NCBI GenBank assembly: GCA_958450325.1
Contig: OY288254.1
Coordinates: 37,147,577 to 37,211,576 of the forward strand
Length of the DNA stretch: 64,000 nucleotides
Direction of reading: 5' to 3'
From: Agrostemma githago
Taxonomy: Eukaryota; Streptophyta; Magnoliopsida; Caryophyllales; Caryophyllaceae
The translations under genes were made by a program, and so were the position numbers. Numbering within the stretch: the stretch's first letter is position 1; each line of letters starts with the position of its first letter. The notes beneath the pieces are model-generated. The model saw nothing but the letters and a program-made list of their open reading frames with translations. It was not told where the DNA came from and searched no databases. This document shows positions 56,031-64,000 of the stretch, one piece after another.

Positions 56031-56874
56031 TTAAGGTCATCAAGGCAAAGGCGTAGCTGACTTCTTAGCAGAAAACCCAATAGAAGAAACACATTCGGAC
56101 ACATGGTCCTTCGCAGACGAGGACAACATATTCGCCGACAATGAGTCGTGGGACCTACATTTCTATGGTGCCAAGAGCATGAGAGGCTATGGTGTAGGAA
56201 TCCTTCTAATATCCTCACAAGGTGACCATACACCCATATCCGTAAAACTAGACTTCCCCGTAACTAACAATGCGGCCGAGTACGAGGCTTGCCTAATAGG
56301 CCTAAGAGCCGCAGTAACACTAGGGATTAGGAGCCTTAGGGTCCACGGAGATTCATCTTTGATAGTCAACCAAGATACATTCATTTGGAAGGTTTACAGC
56401 GAAAGCCTGACTCCATACCAAACTGAAATCGAAACAATCTCCCGAGAGTTCACCGAAATCGACTTCGTACACATCCCGCATGAGGAAAACAAATTCGCGG
56501 ACGCACTATCCAAACTAGCCTCACTAATAAACATGCCAGATAACCTCTTCTCCATGCCCATCTGCGTGGAAAGGAGCGAAGAACCAACATACATCCAAAA
56601 CATTGAAACCAATGACATCCCCGAAGATCCCTGGTACAAAACGTTCTTAGATTTCACTACCGATGGATCATACCCACCCGATACGAACACCAAGAACAAG
56701 CGAGCCTTGAGAATGCACGCCACTCACTATGTCCTAAGCCAAGGGCTATTATACAAACGAACTCCGCAAGGAGTACTCCTTAGATGCGTAGACAAAACCC
56801 AATCCAAAAGAGTCATAGAAGAAGTACATGACGGGGAATGCGGACCCCATATGACTACACACACTAACCCGTAA
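56031..56874 (+). pseudogene. Tat second RNase H with catalytic Asp lost (left arm)
   Basis: The frame covers the linker (GVADFLAENPIEE) and RNase H. The first catalytic block reads WDLHFYGAKS where element C has FDGASN, so Asp is Tyr. NNAAEYEACLIGLRAA, LRVHGDSSLIVNQD and HEENKFADALSKLAS are kept. It continues into the pre-integrase linker (LLYKRTPQGVLLRCVD, HDGECGPH) and stops at 56874. The right arm has the same Asp-to-Tyr change, so the defect predates the two copies. Confidence 0.85.
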
Positions 56875-57115
56875 AATAATGAGGCTAGGTTACTACTGGA
56901 TAACCCTAGAAGCAGACTGCCGGCATCATGTTCGCCACTGTCATAACTGCCAAATATTTGCCAACATCCAACATATACCACCATACCCACACCACACTAC
57001 AACATCACCCTGTCCATTCTCCACATGAGGAATCAACATCACAGGAGAAGTACACCCATCCGGAACTGGCGGGCACTGTTTCATACTAATATCGTTGATT
57101 ACTTTACCAAAAGGG
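56875..57115 (+). pseudogene. Integrase N-terminus remnant (left arm)
   Basis: In one frame the zinc module reads CRHHVRHCHNCQIFANIQ. The block that carries the first catalytic Asp in element C (WGIDIIG) reads GINITGE here, preceded by a stop. The frame then runs across into reverse-complement PMD sequence near 57120, a deletion join. Confidence 0.75.
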
Positions 57116-57478
57116 TCAGGGACTATTATACAAACGTTCACCAAAGAAAACCTCGGCCTCTTCCGGCAAAGGAATATCCAAAAACCTAGGAAATCCTTCA
57201 ACGGGAACATCACCTTGGACCGGGATGGAACGGTGAAATGAATGGCACCCACCAATTGCGTCTATCTCCTCGGGCAAAGGACACACGTCACCCCGCGACA
57301 ATGCAAATACATAATACTTAGCATTCCAAAAGTGTGAACACTCGTTTAAGAAGTCATCTTGCACCTTAATTGGCTTCAATGACGTAACAACGGACAAACC
57401 ATCACTTAACAAATCTTCAAGTCCACCTTTCTTGAAAGAATTCATCCACTCAATCAAAAGACGGTCGAAAACCGACAT
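57116..57478 (-). pseudogene. Antisense PMD-like gene, 5' fragment (left arm)
   Basis: It starts at an ATG (MSVFDRLLIEWMNSF) and stays open for 121 codons. FALSRGDVCPLPEEIDAIGG matches the block FALPRGEICPLPEEI of the PMD gene at 14571, so both belong to one family. The protein is cut after FLDIPLPEEAEVFFGERL at the join with integrase. A TATA box (57561-57554) and a pair of AGGCGCCTGA palindromes lie upstream, giving the fragment a complete-looking promoter. Confidence 0.78.
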
Positions 57479-57553
57479 GACTCGATAAATCAAGAAGAAG
57501 CTATCAACACACTCGGGCGTTAATTATGTCTAAAAGAGAACACCCATAACCCG

Positions 57554-57561
57554 TATATATA
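57554..57561 (-). promoter_or_regulatory. TATA box of the left-arm PMD fragment
   Basis: TATATATA lies 76-83 bp upstream of the ATG at 57478, the same layout as for the PMD gene at 14571. Confidence 0.7.
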
Positions 57562-57629
57562 GCTACAATAGCGTCGTAATTAGGAAAATTACGAAATTTC
57601 CATAACCGAGAACTTGGCCGTGCCAGGCC

Positions 57630-57669
57630 AGGCGCCTGAAAATTCGACCGCCCGAGGCCAGGCGCCTGA
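57630..57669. promoter_or_regulatory. Two CCAGGCGCCTGAAAAT units 30 bp apart
   Basis: AGGCGCCTGA starts at 57630 and 57660, exactly 30 bp apart, upstream of the PMD TATA box. GGCGCC at the core is a palindrome. Confidence 0.9.
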
Positions 57670-57695
57670 AAATCAGGTCGCCGGGGGATCAAGGC

Positions 57696-58995
57696 CTAAT
57701 GTTTTATACCTTTCGAACATTCCTCTCACATTTCGAGTCTAATGTTTTAATCGATGTTCTACTTGATCAAATTTTCGGCTCAAACTAACAAATTTTAAGC
57801 ATCCCGAAAAATATTTTCGCACTATGATCAATTCTAATGCACATAAAACATCGTAAATTGTGGCTCTACCACAAACAAATCAACGTTAGAATGCCTACGT
57901 GATTACCTGTTTTCTAAGATGACATTTAAGGGTTTAAAGCAAGCTGATCAAGCTCGAGAGAGTTGGATCAAATATACAAATCCAATACAAATTCAAGTTT
58001 ACACACTAGGAAGGACCCCTAGAGGCAGCTGCTACAGCCAATACAAGCTCACCAATGTTATCATCTAAGCCTAAATTCTTGAGATCGAAAGTAGGAGACC
58101 TCGTCCCGTCATCTGCCGAGCTTCCTAAACCAGCCAGCAAGTTCATGGTAGCCATCCCCATAGCCTCAGTTTTTACCTCAGGGTCCGCCTCTGCCTCCAC
58201 CTCTGCCTCTGCCCTAGCTTCGCATTGCCCCGAGGTCTCACCCTGGAACCGAGCCAGCCGCTCCCTAAACCTAGAATTCTCAATATCCCGAGCCCATACG
58301 GACTGGATCAAACTGAGCTCAACCGCCTCAAGCTCAGCCACCTACGCTCCCAATTGCGCTACCATATCGGGAACGTCCTTCAAAAAGGCGTACTACTCTT
58401 AGAGAAAAACAAAAAAGAAAAATGAACAACTGGCCTAAAACCACCTAAAAAAACAACACTTGCCGATCTAGGCTCAGACGTGTCGTGAGCCAAGGTAGGA
58501 GCCCACCCCAACGCGTAGGCCCGGAAGCGGTTTACAACTTGCCATAACCGCTGATGGTTAGCCGTTGAAACCTGAATAACAAAACCAATCAAGTTAGCCG
58601 ACAAAGCTTAGCCCACAAAAGCAATTCCAAAATAAAAAAACTTACCCGGTACACTCGGTCGCGCCACTCCATCTCAACCTCCAATTTCTCCACGGAGTAG
58701 GGAGGAAAAGGCTCGATGAAGGCCACCCCGTGCGCGTCCACCCTAAGAAGCATCAGGGGGAAGTTTGGGGGATGGATCGTATCAACTAGATCAGCCAGGT
58801 AAAGCAAAAAAAAACACCTTTTCAAAATGCGACAAACCCGAACTACAAAACAGAAACAAACAAAGAATAACCAAATGCTTACCACGATGCGGTGGCAAGC
58901 CAACTGCTGGCAGACGTGGGACTTTTACGAGGCATCGGGCACCGGTAACGCCTCGCCTTCTTCACCATCCTTGTCTTCGCGAACCTCAGCCGTAG
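57696..58995 (-). pseudogene. 3' part of the decayed PMD-like gene in the spacer
   Basis: On minus, an open stretch just right of 58935 reads TAEVREDKDGEEGEALPVPD and ends at a TAA, continuing from sequence right of the solo LTR. Further down, LVDTIHPPNFPLMLLRVDAH (about 58820-58760) and a Glu/Ala-rich coiled-coil-like stretch (58341-58006) follow. They could be later exons or another reading of the same element. 57696-58000 shows no gene. Confidence 0.5.
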
Positions 58996-60622
58996 GGATA
59001 AGTGTAGTTTGTAGTGCCTATTTCGTAGTGTTTTGGTCCCATTTTCCTTGTGGAATCGCTCCTTGGGAGCGATTTATGGACTTCTTATGCTTCCTTTAGT
59101 TCGTTTCAGGTTCCCGAGACCGATTTGGAAGAGTTGGAGCGATTCCGACTCGATACATACACATTTTGGAGCCAACGGAGTAAAGGAACGATGACTCGAT
59201 GCCTTGGAATCAACCCCGAGACCTCGCGACCCAATCCCGAGCCTCCGAGACCCGATCCCGAGTCCCGAGAATCGACAAGAAACCCATGAGAGGCAAGGAG
59301 GGACAAAAAAGTTCATATTGGAGGCCTACAAGGCTCATCCCGAACGGGTATGGCCTCATTCCGTCCGAGATGAAGAAGGAAGCAAAGAAGGAGCTACTGA
59401 GGGCTCATCCCGATCGGGAGAAGGTCATCCCAATCGGGACCAACCCCGTCCCGACCGGGACCACCTCATCCCGGCCGGGATGGGCTACAGCTCGCTCGCC
59501 TTCAATTCTTTTCTTCTCCTTTCATTCTTAAACCCTATATATACCCTTCCTCTTGTAATTTTATGTATGTTCTTCATATTAGACAAAACCCTAGATTATT
59601 TTAGCATAGATTAGCATAGATTAGTGTAGATTAGTCGGTAATTAGTCTTTAATCATAGATTAATGCTTGTAATTTGGGAATTCTTCAAGATCTCCACCAA
59701 GCTTGACAAACTTGGATGTTTGTTTTGGGTTTTTTCTCATTTATGCAAGTTTCCTTCTTCCTTTCATCTTGTTAGTAGGTATAATCTTCTTTTCCTTTCT
59801 CTTAATCTTGTTCTTTCATTAAAGTTTGAATCTTTGTTGTGTGGATTGCCCATAGTTCATAGTTCTTGTTAGTTTCATTATGCTAGTTTGGTTGTTTGAA
59901 TTGATTTCTCTTCTTAGTGTTAGTTTTAGTATAGATATGTTAGAGTAGTATCTTGCTAGGGTTAGTAAGGTGATTAGGATGTTAATTGGATGATTAAGGG
60001 ATTGTTGGAGATGTAGGTGGAAGATTAGGGTTTCCCCTTGGTTTGTTGCATATCACATGTTTGTTGAAATTCTTGAATGACTAGTATGTGCATATGCTGG
60101 TTTTTCTTGCTTCTCTCTTGTGGGTGATAGTTTGTTTGTGGGTTTGGTTCCCTCATTAAGTTGCGAGAGCCCGGTGAGGACGACCCCTAAGTTGGTCTAA
60201 GTTGCGAGAGCCCGGATGCGACCTAGGCCCCGATATCACGCTAGTAAACCCGTTTGTCGTTTGTGTCGCCAAGGTGGGTTTTAGGTGGAACCTCTAGGTG
60301 AGTCTAAGTTGCGAGAGCCCGGGCATTACCTAGATTATCCTACTACCTCCTCCACTCTAGTTCTCCCTTGACCATTCCATTACCCCTTTGACCGCGACCT
60401 AATCCTAGCCTGTTTCCTTTGATTGTTTTCTTGCTTTAGACCTAGCTTAGTCCTAGTCTCCCCCTCCTTAGAATAGCTTGTCTCGAACCTAGTCCTAGAC
60501 CGTAGCATACCCTAGTCCGACCTTCCGTCCCTATGGATTCGACCCGACTTACCCTAGCTACCCTAGTTAGGTTTTGCCGGTTTTATTTGACGGTTGGGAT
60601 TCACGACAAATCCCTACCATCA
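58996..60622 (+). mobile_element. Athila-like solo LTR
   Basis: Flanked by CGTAG at 58991-58995 and 60623-60627. It ends CTACCATCA; the start reads GGATAAGTG where TG would be expected, so the first base may be mutated. A TATA box lies at 59536-59543. CTAAGTTGCGAGAGCCCG recurs three times (60157-60320). Removing the LTR with one CGTAG restores an open PMD-related frame on minus, which supports the borders. Length is 1627 bp. Confidence 0.8.
59337..59480. promoter_or_regulatory. Phased TCCCGnnCGGGA palindromes upstream of TATA
   Basis: Copies start at 59408, 59428, 59449 and 59469 (20, 21 and 20 bp apart), with an outlier at 59338. TCCCGATCGGGA and TCCCGGCCGGGA are perfect palindromes; the others carry one mismatch. 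The array ends 56 bp before the TATA box. Confidence 0.93.
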
Positions 60623-60627
60623 CGTAG

Positions 60628-61690
60628 TAGGAGGCATAAACATGGTCCGAGAAGGGTCAACCGGGACCCTGAACTCGTCGTAGAGGCACTGACGCACAAG
60701 CCTCTTCTGCAAGGTACCAAACAGGTCAAAACAGCACAGGGTGGAGCATCCTCCGATAGCTCCTCGGCTTCAACTCTGCCACCGCATACCCGGGAAAATC
60801 AAAAATACATTGCATTTTAAAACTCCTAACCTTGGGGGTTACTTAGGCAAGCAAATCCAAGAAAACTTACATCCTCGAGACGTACCTGGTTCACTAGCAC
60901 GTTCTCCGTCGAGTAGTTGCTCGTGGTCGTCTTGGTATGAGTCAATCTTCACTCGATCTTAGCCAGGAACCGGGCTGGGCGAACCGGCACCGTCTTAGGT
61001 GTCAAACACGGAAACTAACTGTAGATTCAAGCCTGCAAAACACGAGACACCATCAACAAACAAAACAAAACCAACCGAAATCCAAACCACGTACAAGTTA
61101 AGTTACGTACCTCCAGCACGAGAACTGGACCCACAATGGGTATGGCTGAGTCCGAGGGCACCCTCTGAGGCCTCAGCATAGCCTGCAAACAACGAGTCAT
61201 CATCGCAAAACCCGTTGTCACCCAGTCAAAATGACCCAGCTGACTCAAGTTAACCAGGAAAGGCAAAATCCTAGTACTAAACGTCTCGCCCTTGTCTGAG
61301 AAGTGGGTTAAACCTAGGAAATTCTACAACCACATATGGACGTTCTACACCACCGTTTTGGGCTTCCGACCCTCCAAGATCGCCACTCTCTCAAAGTTGT
61401 CGGAGATATAAGAACTGGCCAAGGCGTGGGGCGAGCGGTATGTGGAAGACTCTTAGGAGTCCCCAATCCAACCCCTAACCTCGGCAGTATCTAATCTACG
61501 GCCCTCTGACGCCTACCTGATTAACTCGGGACCCGAAGGTAGTCTCGTGATCACCCCAATATCATCTAATGTCATGCCGACCTCCCCAAACGACATATGA
61601 AATCTCGAGGTCGTGTCATGAAAGCGATCCACCATCGATCTGATCATCATCAGGTTGCTCTTGGTGGCAACCGAACAATCGAGCCCAATT
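60628..61690 (-). pseudogene. 5' part of the decayed PMD-like gene in the spacer
   Basis: On minus, VDRFHDTTSRFHMSFGEVGM continues TLDDIGVITRLPSGP (about 61634-61525) and is a recognisable plant mobile domain core; a TAG follows. A later stretch reads LSQLGHFDWVTTGFAMM (61266-61130) with GPVLVLEV, resembling the next PMD block. Then DLFGTLQKRLVRQCLYDEFR leads up to the solo LTR. Stops and probable introns separate the parts. It is a different PMD subtype from the fragments at 57478 and 62043. Confidence 0.65.
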
Positions 61691-62042
61691 CCCGACTAAC
61701 AGACCTAAGGCCCTCCTCATGACAACCTCCTTAGCCTCATGGCTAAGCTTCTGAGAGTACACCTCCAAGTACGTCGTAAACTCTTAGAGGCGTGTCACGT
61801 TGGGCAGCTTGGCCTTCAGGCACTGATCCCCCGGCGACCGACGTCCTTATTTTCAGGCTCCTGGCCTCTGGCGGCCGAATTTTCAGGCGCCTGGCCTGGC
61901 GCGGCCAAGTTCTCGGTTATGGAAATTTTGTAATTTTCCTAATTACGACGCTATTGTACCTATATATACGGTTTATGGGTGTTCTCTTTTAGACATAATC
62001 AAGGCCCGGGTGTGTTGATAGCTTCTTCTTGATTTATCGAGT

Positions 62043-62403
62043 CATGTCGGTTTTCGACCGTCTTTTGATTGAGTGGATGAATTCTTTTAAGAAAGGTGGA
62101 CTTGAAGATTTGTTAAGTGACGTTTGTCCGTTGTTACGTCATTGAAGGTAATTAAGGTGCAAGATGACCTCTTAAACGTGTGTTCACGCTATTGGAATGC
62201 TAAGTATTATGTATTTGCATTGTCGCGGGGTGACGTATGCTTTGCCCGAGGAGATAGACGCAATTGGTGGGTGCCATTCATTTCACTGTTCCATCCCGGT
62301 CCAAGGTGATGTTCTCGTGGAACGATTTCTTAGGTTTTTGGATATTCCTTTGCCGGAAGAGGCCGAGGTTTTCTTTGGTGAACGTTTGTATAATAGTCCT
62401 TGA
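62043..62403 (+). pseudogene. PMD-like gene fragment (right arm)
   Basis: This copy starts with an ATG (MSVFDRLLIEWMNSF) as in the left arm but has small deletions near 62127 and 62230 that shift the frame. The end LPEEIDAIGGCHSFHCSIPV then FLDIPLPEEAEVFFGERL is readable. Upstream are a TATA-like CTATATATACG (about 61963) and TTCAGGCnCCTGG words 30 bp apart at 61852 and 61882. Confidence 0.75.
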
Positions 62404-63480
62404 CCCATTTGGTAAAGTAATAGACGATATTAGTATGAAACAATGCCCGTCAGTTCCGGATGGGTGTACTTCTCTTGTGATGGTGATTCCCCATGTGGAG
62501 AATGGACAGGGTGATGTTGTAGTGTGGTGTGGGTATGGTGGTTTATGTTGGATGTTGGCAAATATTTGGCAGTTATGACAGTGGCGAACATGATGCCGGC
62601 AGTCTGCTTCTAGGGTTATCCAGTAGTAACCTACCCGCATTATTTTACGGGTTAGTGTGTGTGTAGTATACGGGGTCCGCATTCCCCGTCATGTAATTCT
62701 TCAATGACTCTTTTGGATTGGGTTTTGTCTACGCATCTAAGGAGTACTCCTTGCGGGGTTCGTTTGTATAATAACCCTTGGCTTAGGACATAGTGAGTGA
62801 CGAGCATTCTCAAGGCTGGCTTGTTCTTGGTGTTTGTATCGGGTGGGTATGATCCATCGGTAGTGAAATCTAAGATCGTTTTGTACCAGGGATCTTCGGG
62901 GATGTCATTGGTTTCAATGTTTTGGATGTATGTTGGTTCTTCGCTCCTTTCCACGCAGATGGGCATGGAGAAGAGGTTATCTGGCATGTTTATTAGTGAG
63001 GCTAGTTTGGATAGTGCGTCCGCGAATTGGTTTTCCTCACGCGGGATGTGTACGAAGTCGATTTCGGTGAACTCTCGGGAGATTGTTTCGATTTCAGTTT
63101 GGTATGGAGTCAGGCTTTCGCTGTAAACCTTCCAAATGCATGTATCTTGGTTGACTATCAAAGATGAATCTCCGTGGACCCTAAGGCTCCTAATCCCTAG
63201 TGTTACTGCGGCTCGTAGTCCTATTAGGCAAGCCTCGTACTCGGCCGCATTGTTAGTTATAGGGAAGTCTAGTTTTACAGATATGGGTGTATGGTCACCT
63301 TGTGAGGATATTAGAAGGATTCCTACACCATAGCCTCTTATGCTCGAGGCACCATAGAAATGTAGGTCCCACGACTCATTGTCGACGAATATGTTATCCT
63401 CGTCAGCGAAGGACCATGTGTCTGAATGTGTTTCTTCTATTGGGTTTTCTGCTAAGAAGTCAGCTACGCCTTTGCCTTGA
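62404..63480 (-). pseudogene. Tat second RNase H and integrase start (right arm)
   Basis: RNase H has LHFYGASS at the first catalytic block (Asp to Tyr), then LIVNQDTCIWKV, REENQFADALSKLAS and the linker LLYKRTPQGVLLRCVD. The integrase zinc module CRHHVRHCHNCQIFANIQ is intact, but the first catalytic Asp position reads WGITITR. A frameshift separates RNase H from integrase near 62680. It mirrors the left arm. Confidence 0.82.
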
Positions 63481-64000
63481 TGACCTTAAGGGGTATATTG
63501 GTTAAGTCGAATTCTGTGAATGCTAGGGTCGTTTATGGGTTTGTGCTAGCATGATTGCTATTGAGAATTTAGCTGTAGTGAGGCAAAGTGGATTACTGGT
63601 TGGTGCCCTTATGCTTAAGGTTTGTTTGATTGCTATCGATGAATGACATTGTATCGAGTCATCAGTGAGAAGTGTATGTTTTAAATCAAGCATTTGTTGA
63701 GGCGCATAGTAAGAAAAGGGGAAAACCTGTTTCTTTTTATTATTGGTACATTTAAATAAGACTTTGGGAGGTAGGGACAGGCCCCTAGACCTCCGAATCA
63801 ATCCATAAAGAAGAAAATACTTATTATTTTATTAAGTCTTGACCCTAAGATGAGCTAGACTTCGACTCGGACATGGGTTCTCTTGCCTTAAACATTTAAA
63901 CTACCATCTGGCTTTGCTTTTGCATACTCGTTGGTGGTGACTACCATGGATTTAATGATCTTTAATTTCCGTCGGTGTCCTCGAGGGTGAGGCGCATGGT
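63481..64000 (-). other. Spacer of the right arm and window edge
   Basis: Non-coding counterpart of 55510-56030. The last bases match the gag remnant of the left arm, which would continue beyond the window. Confidence 0.6.

Larger units (their letters stand above)
55330..57695 (+). mobile_element. Left arm of a large inverted repeat: deleted Tat element
   Basis: The arm reads, on plus: gag knuckle remnant, non-coding spacer, second RNase H, start of integrase, then an antisense PMD fragment. It is the reverse complement of 61826-64000 with only scattered differences. The right arm runs off the window, so full length is unknown; at least about 2.2 kb is paired. Confidence 0.9.
61826..64000 (-). 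mobile_element. Right arm of the large inverted repeat
   Basis: Reverse complement of the left arm: PMD promoter and fragment (plus), then integrase start, second RNase H, spacer, and gag remnant at the window edge (minus). It shares every internal deletion join and the RNase H Asp-to-Tyr change. The arm continues beyond 64000. Confidence 0.9.

Noticed and set aside
59199..59614. Two plus frames of 110 and 136 codons
   Set aside because: They cover the palindromic array and promoter of the Athila solo LTR; no domain and no conservation argument.

Overview
This window is repeat-derived plant DNA. I could support no intact housekeeping gene. The evidence for a plant nuclear genome is: nested Ty3/gypsy LTR retrotransposons of three plant lineages (a CRM-type chromovirus, Athila-like, and Tat/Retand-like with a second RNase H); tRNA-derived primer sites of the Met, Asp and Arg types; a 9-bp-TSD Mutator-type MITE; a CACTA-type terminus; a ULP-bearing DNA transposon; and genes with the plant mobile domain (PMD). 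A tandem repeat next to the polypurine tract recalls Retand of Silene, so Caryophyllaceae is a guess only.

Layout. 1-9031: Tat element A on the minus strand (3' LTR edge, 64-bp tandem array, gag at 7161-8042), split by a young internally deleted CRM element with both LTRs (1503-5781). 9057-13370: Athila-like LTR, tRNA-Asp PBS and frameshifted gag, with no pol. 13367-15328: 3' part of Tat element B with an antisense, intron-containing PMD gene. 15329-28438: LTR, 445 bp of residual internal DNA and a second LTR; the second LTR is split by a transposon of about 7.9 kb (18926-26797) holding a broken ULP-like protease gene and duplicated low-complexity sequence. 28439-33346: Tat element C on the minus strand (gag end, protease, RT, RNase H, second RNase H, integrase), cut inside integrase by the LTR. 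33347-34960: AT-rich filler with a tRNA-Leu 3' part bearing a foldback. 34965-42877: gag N-terminus joined to Tat element D (RT, protease, gag end, leader, PBS, 2170-bp LTR). 42878-45426: end of a CACTA-like element with possible captured exons. 45427-55320: Tat element E, split by a solo LTR (48926-51950, TSD CTTGG) that itself carries a MITE next to its TATA box. 55330-64000: large inverted repeat, two arms of a deleted Tat element around a 4.1-kb spacer. The spacer holds another decayed PMD gene split by an Athila solo LTR (58996-60622, TSD CGTAG).

The most unusual signal is architectural. LTRs of different lineages carry short arrays of perfect or near-perfect palindromes at about 20-24 or 30 bp spacing, usually just upstream of a TATA box: ACTCGATCGAGT in the Retand-like LTRs, TCCCGnnCGGGA in the Athila solo LTR, and AGGCGCCT in the D/E LTRs and the PMD promoters. 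The PMD genes run antisense to their host elements and have their own TATA boxes. All statements are from reading the sequence; no database search was possible.
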